Assembly: GCA_048262255.1 (NCBI GenBank) | Contig: JBLXFH010000001.1 | Location: 1,922,001 to 1,986,000 of the forward strand | Length of the DNA: 64,000 bases | Direction: 5' to 3' | Source of the DNA: JABMNT01 sp048262255 | GTDB lineage: Bacteria; Pseudomonadota; Alphaproteobacteria; Rhodospirillales; Casp-alpha2 | Shown here: positions 45,224 through 54,592 of the stretch, in pieces | Layout: the number at the start of each line of letters is the position of its first letter | How positions within the stretch are numbered: the stretch's first letter is position 1 | Notes under the pieces: generated by a model | The model's database searches: none | What the model saw: the letters and a program-made list of their open reading frames with translations, nothing else | What the model was told of the DNA's origin: nothing | Translations under genes and position numbers: made by a program

Positions 45224-48200
45224 TTATCCGGCGTCACGCAACTCTGTTGCTTTCTGCAGGTCAACACTGACCAGTTGCGAGACCCCGCGTTCCGACATGG
45301 TCACGCCAAACAGCCGATCCATGCGCGCCATGGTCATGCGATGGTGGGTAATTACCAAGAATCGTGTTTTTTCGTTCGCTGCCATCTCTTCAAGCATCGA
45401 ACAAAAGCGGTCAACATTGGCGTCATCGAGCGGTGCATCGACCTCATCAAGCACACAAATGGGGGCCGGATTGGTCAGGAAGACGGCAAACAGCAAAGAC
45501 AGCGCCGTTAAAGCCTGTTCGCCACCCGAAAGCAGCGAGAGGACCTGAAGTTTTTTACCCGGCGGACTGGCCAGAATTTCCAGCCCGGCGTTCAGCGGGT
45601 CGTCGCTTTCGGTGAGTTCCAGATGGGCATGGCCGCCACCAAACAGGCGGACAAACAGGTCCTGAAAATGGCTGTCGACTTCCTTGAACGAAGCCAAAAG
45701 GCGTGTTCTGCCTTCACGGTTGATCTCGGCAATTCCCTGACGCAGCTTTTCGATGGCCTGAATGAGATCTTCGCGTTCTTCGTTGAGGCTGGTGATCTGC
45801 TCATCCATCTCTTTCGATTCTTGCTCGGCGCGCAGATTGACAGGCCCCATGGTTTCGCGTTCGCGATGCAGGCGGTCCACCCGTTTTTCCGTGGCTTCCA
45901 ATTCGGGCAGGGGCTCGTCTTCCTTAAGCTCAGCCATCTCGAATAACTGGTCGGTACGGCAATTGAGCTGATCGCGTACCCGCTCGGAAATGGCCAGGCA
46001 AGCCTGTCGGGCCTGTTCCACGGAACCTTCGGTGCGGACCATCTGTTCGCGCGCCTGAGCCAGCGCCGTTTCGGCTTCACGCAGGATGTGATCTGCTTCG
46101 CGCAGCGCATTCTCGGCCGCTTGCAGGGCATCAGCCGCTTCCGTCCGGCGCTTTTCCGAGGCTTCGATGCTGGTCAGCAGTTTGTCGCGCTGGGCCGTAA
46201 TTTCGGCCGGCTTGGCTTCCAGTTTCGCCAGTTCGTCTTTAATCGCATCGCGGCGCTCGGTCAGGGATTCGAGTTGTTTTGCCGAGCCGTCCCGGCGCTG
46301 ATGCCAGGAGCGCACTTCATTGGCAATATCCAAAAGCCGTTGCGCACGCTCTTTGGCTTCGCGTTCCAGGCCATCGTGGCGGCTCTGGCAAGCCAGTTGC
46401 TCGGCCCGATGATCGACCAGTTCAGCGCGCATGGCGGTGACCTGCTCGCGTTCGGAAATCGGGTCTGCAATGTCCTCGAACTGGCGCTTGGTCTCGTTTT
46501 GGGCGATCCGGGTTTCCTCGATGTCCTGAGCGTTGGCCTGTGCCGTTTCGGCCAGACTTTCGACGCGCGATGAGTAAGCCGTCGCCTTTTCCTTGATTTT
46601 CGCCAGATTGTCGCGGGCTTCGTTCAGTTTGCGATCAGAAGCGCTGAGGGCCTCGCGGGCGGCGTGTTCGGCGCCGCGAATTTCTTCTTCGCGTTTGCGG
46701 GCCGCGTCGCGTTCACTTTCCGCTGCCTCGAGCTTCTGCTGGGCGTCGGCCAGCTGGGCGCGGATTTCGTTGAGCCGGTTGCGTTGCTCGAGACGCGCGG
46801 CGGCGGCTGTGGTTGCGCCGGAGGTCACTGTATAACCATCCCAACGCCAAAGGCTGCCGCTGCAGCTGACCAGACGCTGGCCCTGCTCGAGGCGCGGGCT
46901 GAGGATTTTGCCCTGATCATCATCGTCGACAATGCCAATCTGGCTGAGGCGCCGGGTCAGGGCGGCCGGTCCTTTGACAACTGTATTCAGGGCCGGAATG
47001 CCATCTGGCAGGGCCTGAACTGTGGCGTAAGGGGGCAGAGAGCGCCAATGCGCCGGCGCCGCCTCGTCCGATGGTACAGACAGATCTTCACCCATAGCCA
47101 CGCCCAGCGCCGTCTCATATCCTGGCTCGACCGTAACGGCGTCGATCATCGGCGGCCAAAGTTCGTCTTCGGTGGAGGCCAGGATGCGTGACAGGGCCTG
47201 TTCTTCGGCAACCAGTGTTGTTTTCTCTGCCGAGGCTTCCTGCAGAACGGAAACGGCTTTCTGGGTTTTGTCCTGCGCCTCGGTGCGCTGCTCTTCAAGA
47301 AATTCCCGCTGGGCTCTGGCGGTCTCAAGGGCGGTGCGGGCGGCGTCAAGGTCGGCTTCTGCCTCAACAACGGCTTCCACATCCAGACTCTGAGCTTCCA
47401 GTTCGGCACGCTGTGCCTGAATTTCCTGATCGCGGCCGCTCAGTCGCTGTATCCGTCCGTCGAGCTCACGCAGGCGATTGCTCAGGCCGTTGCGTTGGGC
47501 TTCGCTGGCGGCCACCTGCTCGGTCAGTTGCGCCAGCTGGGCGTCAAGGGTCTCGACCGCCTGGTTGGCCTGTTTCAGGCTTTCCAGAGCGGCTTCACGG
47601 GCTTCGGCTTCGCCTTCGCGCGATTGTTCAACCTGTTGGCGCTCGGCCTCCAGACGCTCAACCGCATTGGCTGCATCTTCAGCAATGGATCGTTCGCGAA
47701 TTTCATCGCGATCCAGTTGCTGGCGGCGGTTGTCGGCTTCCAGCGTGGTTTGCTGGACGCGGGCTTCTTCTTCATCCAGATTTTCCCGGGCGACGGTCAG
47801 GCGGTGCAGTTCGGCTGCAGCAAAGGCCTCCGCTTCACGCAAGGCGGGCAGCTTTTCGGCGCATTCGGCCTGATTGGTCGTTGCGGCGCTGGCCATGGCG
47901 GTCAATTCCGTAACCTGGGCCTGAATGGTTGTGAAGTTGAGGCGAAATTTGTCGAGATCGGCCTCGGCCAGATTCCAGCGCAAAAGGAAAAGCGTGGCTT
48001 CAGCTTTGCGGATATGGTCGCTCAGGTTGCGATAGCGGGTCGCCTGACGTGATTGCTTCTTGAGGTTTTGCAGTTGCGCGTCCAGGGTGATCAGAATGTC
48101 ATCCAGCCGCTCCAGATTGGTTTCGGCGGCACGCAGACGCAGTTCCGCTTCATGGCGGCGCGAATGCAGGCCGGTGATCCCGGCGGCTTCTTCCAGCAGT

Positions 48201-48688
48201 GAGCGGCGTTGTTCCGGTTTGGCGTTAATGATGGCACCAATCCGACCCTGGCTGACCATGGCCGTCGAGCGCGCGCCGGTCGCCGAGTCGGCAAACAGCA
48301 ATTGCACATCGCGGGCCCGGACTTCCTTGCCGTTGACCCGGTATTTCGAGCCTTTTTCCCGCTCGATCCGGCGGCAGACTTCCAGTTCTTCCGACTCGTT
48401 GAACTGGGCCGGCGCCGAACGTTGGCTGTTGTCGAGGGCCAGCACCACTTCGGCGATGTTGCGCGGCGGCCGGGTCGAGGTGCCGCCAAAGATAACATCG
48501 TCCATTTCGTTGCCACGCATCTGCTTGGCAGAGGTTTCCCCCATGACCCAACGCAGCGCTTCCACCAGATTGGACTTGCCACAACCGTTGGGGCCGACAA
48601 CACCGGTCAGGCCCAGTTCGACCAGCAGTTCCGTATTGTCGACGAAAGACTTGAAGCCGCTGAGGCGTATTTTGTTGAATTCGAGCAA
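45224..48688 (-). CDS. smc: chromosome segregation protein SMC
   Basis: The 1154-aa ATPase condenses and organises the chromosome. It has an N-terminal Walker A GPNGCGKSNLVEALRWVMGE, long coiled coils (about residues 165-490 and 660-990), a central hinge (about 505-640) and a C-terminal signature LLSGGEQALTALSLLFA with Walker B CVLDEVDAPLDD. The start codon is TTG with AAAGG about 9 nt upstream and the expected MLEFNKIRLSGFKSF. It lies 12 nt after the DsbA-family gene and probably shares its message with atpI. Confidence 0.97.
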   Translation of the reverse strand: MLEFNKIRLSGFKSFVDNTELLVELGLTGVVGPNGCGKSNLVEALRWVMGETSAKQMRGNEMDDVIFGGTSTRPPRNIAEVVLALDNSQRSAPAQFNESEELEVCRRIEREKGSKYRVNGKEVRARDVQLLFADSATGARSTAMVSQGRIGAIINAKPEQRRSLLEEAAGITGLHSRRHEAELRLRAAETNLERLDDILITLDAQLQNLKKQSRQATRYRNLSDHIRKAEATLFLLRWNLAEADLDKFRLNFTTIQAQVTELTAMASAATTNQAECAEKLPALREAEAFAAAELHRLTVARENLDEEEARVQQTTLEADNRRQQLDRDEIRERSIAEDAANAVERLEAERQQVEQSREGEAEAREAALESLKQANQAVETLDAQLAQLTEQVAASEAQRNGLSNRLRELDGRIQRLSGRDQEIQAQRAELEAQSLDVEAVVEAEADLDAARTALETARAQREFLEEQRTEAQDKTQKAVSVLQEASAEKTTLVAEEQALSRILASTEDELWPPMIDAVTVEPGYETALGVAMGEDLSVPSDEAAPAHWRSLPPYATVQALPDGIPALNTVVKGPAALTRRLSQIGIVDDDDQGKILSPRLEQGQRLVSCSGSLWRWDGYTVTSGATTAAAARLEQRNRLNEIRAQLADAQQKLEAAESERDAARKREEEIRGAEHAAREALSASDRKLNEARDNLAKIKEKATAYSSRVESLAETAQANAQDIEETRIAQNETKRQFEDIADPISEREQVTAMRAELVDHRAEQLACQSRHDGLEREAKERAQRLLDIANEVRSWHQRRDGSAKQLESLTERRDAIKDELAKLEAKPAEITAQRDKLLTSIEASEKRRTEAADALQAAENALREADHILREAETALAQAREQMVRTEGSVEQARQACLAISERVRDQLNCRTDQLFEMAELKEDEPLPELEATEKRVDRLHRERETMGPVNLRAEQESKEMDEQITSLNEEREDLIQAIEKLRQGIAEINREGRTRLLASFKEVDSHFQDLFVRLFGGGHAHLELTESDDPLNAGLEILASPPGKKLQVLSLLSGGEQALTALSLLFAVFLTNPAPICVLDEVDAPLDDANVDRFCSMLEEMAANEKTRFLVITHHRMTMARMDRLFGVTMSERGVSQLVSVDLQKATELRDAG

Positions 48689-48700
48689 GCGGGTGAGCCT

Positions 48701-49330
48701 TTAAATGGACTTGTTGAGGGCTTTATCGAGAAGTTTTTTGAAATCTTCGTAGGGCATGCCACCGGAAATCGTCTCACCATCGATAACAAAAGAAGGTGTG
48801 GCGTTGATTTCATGCTCTTCACCGCCTTTTCGGGCTTTCTCCTGAATGAAGTCCAGAAGTTCCTGATTTTGCAGGCAGGCATCCACGTCCGCATTGCTCA
48901 TGCCGCCAAAACGGGCAACTTTTTTCAAACCATCCAGCGGATTTTCCGCGCGGGACCACTGTTGCTGGCTTCTGAAAAAGATATCGATCATGCCGAAATA
49001 TTTGGCCGATCCGGAACAGCGCGCGATCATCGATGCGGCAAGGGCCGGGGTCCCCAGCGGAAAATCCCGGTATATGAATTTGATTTTGCCGGTATCGATG
49101 TAGTCTTCTTTGACCTGCGGGTAGGTATTGGTATGGAAGTTTGCGCAATGGGGGCAGCCGAGAGAGGCGTATTCGATCACAGTGATCGGGGCTGTCTCAT
49201 CGCCGAGCACCATTTCCTTCATGGCATCGTCATTATCAGCAATGGCAGCCTGCGCGGGAGCCTGAGAACCCGCAGAAAACAGCATTGAACACCCCAGAAC
49301 AAATACAAAACCTAGTATAGATCGCGACAA
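48701..49330 (-). CDS. DsbA-family periplasmic thiol:disulfide oxidoreductase
   Basis: The 209-aa thioredoxin-fold protein has a signal peptide (about residues 1-28, ending AQA) and the active site CPHC at Cys59-Cys62 (SLGCPHCANFH), with the cis-Pro segment INATPSFVIDG. It introduces or isomerises disulfides outside the cytoplasm. The start is TTG with an excellent GGAGG 5 nt upstream. The dciA-dsbA-smc order on one strand is shared by many alphaproteobacteria. Confidence 0.92.
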   Translation of the reverse strand: MSRSILGFVFVLGCSMLFSAGSQAPAQAAIADNDDAMKEMVLGDETAPITVIEYASLGCPHCANFHTNTYPQVKEDYIDTGKIKFIYRDFPLGTPALAASMIARCSGSAKYFGMIDIFFRSQQQWSRAENPLDGLKKVARFGGMSNADVDACLQNQELLDFIQEKARKGGEEHEINATPSFVIDGETISGGMPYEDFKKLLDKALNKSI

Positions 49331-49476
49331 TTTGGCCTCCTAAGCACAAGATGTTGGTGAATATAGAATCGGGATATCGGTAGAGTCGACTCCTTTTCGG
49401 GAGTTATCCACAAGTAATATAGGCAAGCACAGAATCGGCTTATGTTCATTTAACGTTATTGTGAGACCGCAGCGGC

Positions 49477-49983
49477 TCAGGTGCGGGTGCGACCGGTCAC
49501 GGATTGTCCAAGGTTTTCGAGGACTTTTTTCAAATCCGGGTCGTCGACCATCTGCAACAGGCCGTCCAGAGACTGGCGTTCGGGACCGGTCAGGGCGCGC
49601 AGGCGAAAGTCGTTTTTCTCTTTGCTGGCGGGCATTGGCGCCTGGATCAGTTTCAGACGGCTGATCGCCCGATATCCGAAGTGCGCGTTGATGCGATCCA
49701 GAATGACCGGCTCCATATGCTGGATATCCAGCGCCAGCCCCGGATTGCCGACCCGCAAATACAGGGTCCCATCGCCGTTCTTGCCGGTGGGATAGGAGAT
49801 TTTCTCGGGATGCGATGCCTTGGCCAGCAATTCGCCAACGATGGTCGACCAGCGGTGCAGGATTTCGCCGTCGGCAAAACCCCTTTTTTGATAGGTCGTG
49901 CGGGTCAGTTTGGAAACGGGCGCACCTAATGCCTGCGTCACGTAAGCGCGCTTTTCTTTTTCTTTTTTCGGGTCGTCGACCAT
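49477..49983 (-). CDS. dciA: DciA family replicative helicase loader (DUF721)
   Basis: This protein of about 168 aa has the KH-like DUF721 domain (about 25-120; FADGEILHRWSTIVGELLAKAS, GDGTLYLRVGNPGLALDIQHMEPVILDRIN, key Trp, Gly, Leu). DciA loads DnaB in bacteria that lack DnaC. I start at ATG 49983 (MVDDPKKEKE); a longer reading to 50154 adds 57 residues of low-complexity, basic sequence and is not supported. The family assignment is from pattern only. Confidence 0.85.
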   Translation of the reverse strand: MVDDPKKEKEKRAYVTQALGAPVSKLTRTTYQKRGFADGEILHRWSTIVGELLAKASHPEKISYPTGKNGDGTLYLRVGNPGLALDIQHMEPVILDRINAHFGYRAISRLKLIQAPMPASKEKNDFRLRALTGPERQSLDGLLQMVDDPDLKKVLENLGQSVTGRTRT

Positions 49984-50231
49984 GTGCTTGAAATTCCATA
50001 GCAGGGGGCGTAGGCCGCATGGTAAGGGAAAGGCCAATGTCCGGCAACCGCGCTGCAAGATGGTGGCGGCAAGACGGGAACGTTGTGGTGGGGGAAAGTT
50101 CGGGCATGGCCGTACGGTTTCGTCTGTTGGCATGGTGTTGACGAGACTATGCAATTACAATTGTGGCGAAATAACGAACCCATCATTAAAAAGAGAACAA
50201 AGGGCATGGATATGAGGTTTGATTAACAGGC

Positions 50232-51284
50232 ATGCTTAAGAAAGAACTTCGTCTGCTCGCTTCAGATCTTCTCGATTGGTATGATGAAAACGCCCGCACG
50301 CTGCCCTGGCGCAACCGGGAAACGCATCCGAGCGACCCCTATCATGTCTGGCTCAGCGAGATCATGTTGCAGCAGACTACGGTGCCCACAGTTATTCCCT
50401 ATTTCGAGGATTTTCTGGCCCGCTGGCCAAGCGTCAAGGATATGGCCGGGGCTGAACTGGATGCGATTTTGCACGCCTGGCAGGGGCTTGGCTATTACGC
50501 GCGGGCCCGCAACCTGCACAAATGTGCAGGTGTTGTCAGCCATGAGCATGGCGGTGTGTTTCCGGATACGGAAACAGAGCTTCTCAAATTGCCGGGCATT
50601 GGCCCCTATACGGCGGCGGCTATTGCGGCTATTGCCTTCAAACAGCCAACGGTGCCGGTGGATGGGAATATAGAGCGGGTGATCTCGCGGCTGTACGCGA
50701 TTGAAGAGCCTGTCCGCCAATCGAAAGACCGGGTTCGGGTGCTGGCGACGAAAATCATGCCCACTTCTCGGGCCGGCGATTATGCCCAGGCGCTGATGGA
50801 TTTGGGCGCGATGGTTTGCCGCCCGAAGTCGCCGAAGTGCGAAAAATGTCCGTGGTCTGGCGCCTGCACCGCTTTTTCCCAAGGAAATGCCGAGCGCTAC
50901 CCGGTCAAGCCGGAGAAAAAGCCAAAGCCGGTGCGCCATGGCGTCGCCTTCTGGCTGCAAAATGCCGAGGGCGATATCTGGTTGCGCAAACGCCCACCCA
51001 AAGGCCTGCTGGGTGGCATGATCGAGGTCCCGTCAACGGACTGGCGTGAAGCCCCCTGGTCGGAACCGGAACTTGATGAGATCAAACCCCTGAACGCCGA
51101 CTGGATGGAGAAGGAAGGCCAGGTCACCCATACCTTCACGCATTTTCATTTGAAAATATCGGTGTGGACAGGAATAACGTCGGCCAACAGTAACGCCGAG
51201 GGATTCTGGTGCGCACCGGACCGGTTCAACGAACTGGCATTGCCGACCCTGATGAAAAAAATTGTCGATCACGCCCGCAGGTAA
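50232..51284 (+). CDS. mutY: A/G-specific adenine DNA glycosylase MutY
   Basis: The 350-aa base-excision enzyme removes A opposite 8-oxoG. It has catalytic Glu43 (SEIMLQQTTV), the helix-hairpin-helix LPGIGPYTAAA, catalytic Asp144 (PVDGNIERV), the [4Fe-4S] ligands Cys196-x6-Cys203-x2-Cys206-x5-Cys212, and a NUDIX-like C-terminal recognition domain (from about 235). It diverges from dciA and ends 18 nt from the convergent apt gene. Confidence 0.97.
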   Translation: MLKKELRLLASDLLDWYDENARTLPWRNRETHPSDPYHVWLSEIMLQQTTVPTVIPYFEDFLARWPSVKDMAGAELDAILHAWQGLGYYARARNLHKCAGVVSHEHGGVFPDTETELLKLPGIGPYTAAAIAAIAFKQPTVPVDGNIERVISRLYAIEEPVRQSKDRVRVLATKIMPTSRAGDYAQALMDLGAMVCRPKSPKCEKCPWSGACTAFSQGNAERYPVKPEKKPKPVRHGVAFWLQNAEGDIWLRKRPPKGLLGGMIEVPSTDWREAPWSEPELDEIKPLNADWMEKEGQVTHTFTHFHLKISVWTGITSANSNAEGFWCAPDRFNELALPTLMKKIVDHARR

Positions 51285-51302
51285 GTCCGTAAGTTTTGTT
51301 TA

Positions 51303-51821
51303 TTAGTCGTCGTAGGCAATCAGTGACGAGAAAGGAAGCCCACCCAGCTTGTCGCGACCGTTCAGAAAGGTCAGTTCGATCAGACAGACAGCGCCCACCG
51401 GATTCCCGCCGACCTTCCGGATCAGGTCAATGGACGCCCCCAGCGTGCCGCCGGTTGCCAGCAAATCGTCCAGAATGACAACCCGTTGTCCGGGCTGTAC
51501 GGCGTCTGCCTGTATTTCAATGGTATCCGTGCCGTATTCAAGGTCATATTCATAGGAAATTGTTTCGCCCGGGAGCTTGCCTTTTTTGCGGATCATAGTG
51601 AATCCAAGACCCAGGCGGGCGGCCAGCGGAGCGGCAACCAGAAAGCCGCGGGCGTCAATTCCAGCCAGCACGTCCGGCGCATGTTTGCCGACTTCGCGCG
51701 CCATGCGGCCTAAAGCGACCTGCCAGGCATCGGGGTGAGCCAGAAGCGTTGAGATGTCATAAAAGAGAATACCCGGTTTCGGGAAATCAGGAACGGAACG
51801 GATATGCTGCTTCAAGTCCAT
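51303..51821 (-). CDS. apt: adenine phosphoribosyltransferase
   Basis: The 172-aa purine-salvage enzyme converts adenine and PRPP to AMP. It has the PRPP-binding loop VVILDDLLATGGTLGASI, IDARGFLVAAPLAARLGLGF and the N-terminal PDFPKPGILFYDI. Length is that of the family. It is convergent with mutY. Confidence 0.96.
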   Translation of the reverse strand: MDLKQHIRSVPDFPKPGILFYDISTLLAHPDAWQVALGRMAREVGKHAPDVLAGIDARGFLVAAPLAARLGLGFTMIRKKGKLPGETISYEYDLEYGTDTIEIQADAVQPGQRVVILDDLLATGGTLGASIDLIRKVGGNPVGAVCLIELTFLNGRDKLGGLPFSSLIAYDD

Positions 51822-52019
51822 GGAGGCTCACCTATTGGTTGGGATAAGCGCTCACTGTAAAGGGCGGCAGGCATCCGATCAATCACCGGTTTTCCGCTCC
51901 CACCGATTTATGGGGCCGGAGAATTCTGTATCTGACCAAGGGATGGGAGTTTCTTAATGGTGTCGTGCGGTCTATCATTAGGGAAGATTCGTGACGTTTT
52001 GTAGCTGAAAGTTGGCGCG

Positions 52020-53000
52020 ATGCTTTTACACCGTTTTTTCCGTGGTTTGTTATTGGTGATCTGTGCGCAAATTCCCCTGTTGGGGCTTTTTGTTTATTTG
52101 CTGAGCATGGGGGTGGGTATTGCGGATTTTGGCAAACTGGCCGGATCGCTGCGCCCTGACCCCAAAGAGTTCGAGGTTATGCTGCAGGCTCAGGAGAAAA
52201 AACTGGCGGATCAGATGCTTGGCGATGTGGACCGTCTTTCGTTCAAAATCACCCAACTGGAAACCCGGTTGAACGATCTTTCACGGATTGGTCCGGCCTG
52301 GGACAAGTTTATCGCGGATGGGGGACTGGATAGCGTTGCGGGTATAGCCAAGGATCTGGAGAATATTTCCGGTGATGTGAAATATCTCGATGAACGGACC
52401 GCATCATTTGATGAACGGATTATAACGCTTGATGAACGGGCCATATCAATCGATCAACGGATTGCATCTCTTGATGAAACAATGACCCAGCGCTTGATGT
52501 CGCTGGTGGAAAACCTGGAGGGCCTGAAAGCTGCTACTGCGGCGCGAGTCGATGATGCTGGTCTGGCGCAGAACCAGAAGATTGATGAACTCCTGAAGTT
52601 GTATCCGACTCTTTATGCGCCGCGTCCGGAACGCAAACCATCTGCCGAACTGCGTTTTGTCGCCGAAGATTGGGAAATCAACCGCGCTGCCAAATCATCC
52701 CTCGACAAGATTGTTCGGACTATAAAGGGCTCGGGCAGCAAGACCGGCATCAGCATTTACGGGTTCACGGTTAAGCAGGGCTCGCTCAACTTCAGTATGG
52801 CGCTTGCCGACAAAAGGGCGCGGACAGTTGCGCAAGCGCTGCGGAAAAAAGGTGTCAAAAACCCGATCAAGATTTTTGTTGTGCCTGAATACAACACGCG
52901 CGATACGCGCGATAAGGCCGCAACCGATAAAAACCATGCCGTTCACATTTACCTGGATGAGCCATCGCAACAGGCCGTAGACCTGAAAGGCAAGTCATGA
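52020..53000 (+). CDS. membrane-anchored coiled-coil protein with OmpA-like C-terminal domain
   Basis: I do not recognise this 326-aa protein as a named family. It has a transmembrane segment (about residues 9-33), a coiled-coil region (about 55-185) and a C-terminal domain (about 210-320) with OmpA/MotB-like features: WEINRAAKSSLDKIVRTIK, then ADKRARTVAQALRKKG and a final strand HAVHIYL. Residues 123-157 are five near-exact heptads of the type L-D-E-R-x-x-S/T. Such a domain may bind peptidoglycan from the inner membrane. The gene overlaps the aminotransferase by 4 nt. Confidence 0.75.
   Translation: MLLHRFFRGLLLVICAQIPLLGLFVYLLSMGVGIADFGKLAGSLRPDPKEFEVMLQAQEKKLADQMLGDVDRLSFKITQLETRLNDLSRIGPAWDKFIADGGLDSVAGIAKDLENISGDVKYLDERTASFDERIITLDERAISIDQRIASLDETMTQRLMSLVENLEGLKAATAARVDDAGLAQNQKIDELLKLYPTLYAPRPERKPSAELRFVAEDWEINRAAKSSLDKIVRTIKGSGSKTGISIYGFTVKQGSLNFSMALADKRARTVAQALRKKGVKNPIKIFVVPEYNTRDTRDKAATDKNHAVHIYLDEPSQQAVDLKGKS
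52386..52490 (+). repeat. five tandem 21-bp repeats encoding LDER heptads
   Basis: Units begin at 52386, 52407, 52428, 52449 and 52470, each with a GATGAACGG-like core (GATCAACGG and GATGAAACA in the last two). They encode one heptad each of a coiled coil. The DNA similarity, not only the protein pattern, points to recent tandem duplication. Confidence 0.8.
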
Positions 53001-54319
53001 CCCATGTGTTTCACCGCCATTTGAAAGTCAACCCGCCGACAGCGGTTGCTGGGGACGGGATTTATCTAATTGATTCTGAGGGGAAAAGGTATCTGGATGG
53101 TTCCGGGGGAGCTGCGGTTTCCTGTCTCGGGCACAGCGACAAGGATGTGATTGCCGCGATCAAGGCGCAGGCAGACAAACTGTGCTTTGCCCATACCTCG
53201 TTTCTGACATCTCAACCGGCCGAGGAACTGGCGGACCTGCTGATTTCCAAAGCGCCCGATGGCATCTCCTCGGTCTATTTTGTTTCGGGTGGATCTGAAG
53301 CGGTCGAGGCGGCTCTGAAAATGGCGCGCCAGTATCATCTCGAAATTGGCGAGCCATCGCGCACCCGCTTTATCGGACGTCTGCAAAGCTATCACGGCAA
53401 TACGCTTGGTGCTTTGGGCGTTGGCGGAAATGCCGCACGGCGCGCACCTTTTAAGGAATTGTTGGCGGAGACCAGTCATATTAGCCCCTGTTATGCCTAC
53501 CGGTTAAAACGGGATGACGAAAGCGAAGAGGAATACGGGCTTCGTGCGGCCAACGAACTGGAAGCGGAAATTCTGCGGCTGGGGCCGGAAAATGTTGCTG
53601 GGTTTATTGCAGAAACCGTAGGCGGTGCCACGGCGGGCGTGATCCCGCCGGTTGCCGGATACTTCAAGCGCATCCGTGAAATCTGCGATCAATATGGCGT
53701 ACTGCTCATTCTGGATGAGGTCATGTGTGGCATGGGCCGCACGGGAACGACATTTGCCTGTGAACAGGACGGAGTTGCCCCGGATATTGTCACTATTGCG
53801 AAGGGCCTGGGCGCTGGATATCAGCCCATTGGCGCAACGCTGGCATCTGAAAAAATTTATGAGGCGATCCGTTCGGGTACCGGTTTTTTTCAGCACGGGC
53901 ATACTTATCTGGGCCATCCCATCGCCTGCGCGGCGGCTCTGGCCGTGCAAAAGAAAATAGCATCGCATCGCCTTCTGGAAAATATCAATGCGCAGGGCGC
54001 GTTTCTCGACAGGCAACTGCATGAACGGTTCGGCAATCATCCAAACGTCGGTGATATCCGAGGGCGTGGGCTGTTTCGGGGGATTGAGTTGGTGGCGGAC
54101 CGGGCGACGAAGGAGCCGCTCGATCCGGCTTTGAACACACATGCTGTCATAAAACGAAAGGCCATGGAGTTTGGTCTGATCTGCTATCCGTCGGGCGGAA
54201 CGGTGGATGGAAAACGCGGCGACCATATATTATTGGCCCCGCCTTTTATCATTGAGACGGAACAGGTCTCTGAACTGGTTGACAAGCTGGGGCAGGCTGT
54301 GGATGCCGCATTGGCCTGA
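52997..54319 (+). CDS. class III PLP-dependent aminotransferase
   Basis: The 440-aa fold-type I enzyme belongs to the omega-aminotransferase/class III group. PLP contacts include SGGSEAVEAALK (phosphate), Asp240 (LLILDEVMCGMGRTG) and the Schiff-base Lys269 (TIAKGLGAGYQP). The substrate could be an omega-amino acid, a polyamine or glutamate semialdehyde-like; sequence alone does not decide. Its start overlaps the stop of the coiled-coil/OmpA-like gene, implying coupled translation of two unrelated proteins. Confidence 0.92.
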   Translation: MTHVFHRHLKVNPPTAVAGDGIYLIDSEGKRYLDGSGGAAVSCLGHSDKDVIAAIKAQADKLCFAHTSFLTSQPAEELADLLISKAPDGISSVYFVSGGSEAVEAALKMARQYHLEIGEPSRTRFIGRLQSYHGNTLGALGVGGNAARRAPFKELLAETSHISPCYAYRLKRDDESEEEYGLRAANELEAEILRLGPENVAGFIAETVGGATAGVIPPVAGYFKRIREICDQYGVLLILDEVMCGMGRTGTTFACEQDGVAPDIVTIAKGLGAGYQPIGATLASEKIYEAIRSGTGFFQHGHTYLGHPIACAAALAVQKKIASHRLLENINAQGAFLDRQLHERFGNHPNVGDIRGRGLFRGIELVADRATKEPLDPALNTHAVIKRKAMEFGLICYPSGGTVDGKRGDHILLAPPFIIETEQVSELVDKLGQAVDAALA

Positions 54320-54592
54320 CCAATGCAATAGTGCAGCGAAACCATAAGGTGAATAAATGTTGGCAATATTTTACTAAATATCTGAAAATATTGATATTTC
54401 AGGAGTGCTTGCACCGAAACGCGCCTGTGTTACACTTTCCAGCGTACGAAATCCGAATATGAGGTTTGTGCTGAAAACTCAAGATTTTGATCACTTGCTG
54501 AACATTCATATATGCGTTTAGGCCGTCGGAAATATCCGTCGGATTTTTGGGGCCCCGGTGAATAGGGGCTTTGATCTCAAGGAGGTTATTAA
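54320..54592. promoter_or_regulatory. leader region of the TAXI-TRAP operon
   Basis: The 273-bp gap has a hairpin just after the aminotransferase gene (54382-54402, CTGAAAATAT/ATATTTCAG), a promoter candidate at 54409-54436, and a leader of about 150 nt ending in AAGGAGG before the binding-protein ATG. A direct repeat CCGTCGGA (54523 and 54536) lies in the leader. No recognisable riboswitch was found. Confidence 0.5.
54409..54436 (+). promoter_or_regulatory. sigma70-type promoter candidate of the TAXI-TRAP operon
   Basis: TTGCAC (54409-54414) and TACACT (54431-54436) are separated by 16 bp. Both match the consensus at four positions or more. The predicted start is near 54443. Confidence 0.5.

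Noticed and set aside
48209..49288. A 359-codon plus-strand frame over smc and the DsbA-family gene
   Set aside because: It crosses two well-supported minus-strand genes and their junction, so it is a shadow.
49984..50154. N-terminal extension of dciA
   Set aside because: The 57 extra residues are Pro/Arg/Cys-rich and do not look like the DUF721 family. ATG 49983 gives the normal length.
54523..54543. Repeat CCGTCGGA followed by TTTTT in the TAXI leader, first read as a terminator
   Set aside because: The two copies are direct, not inverted, so they cannot form the stem.
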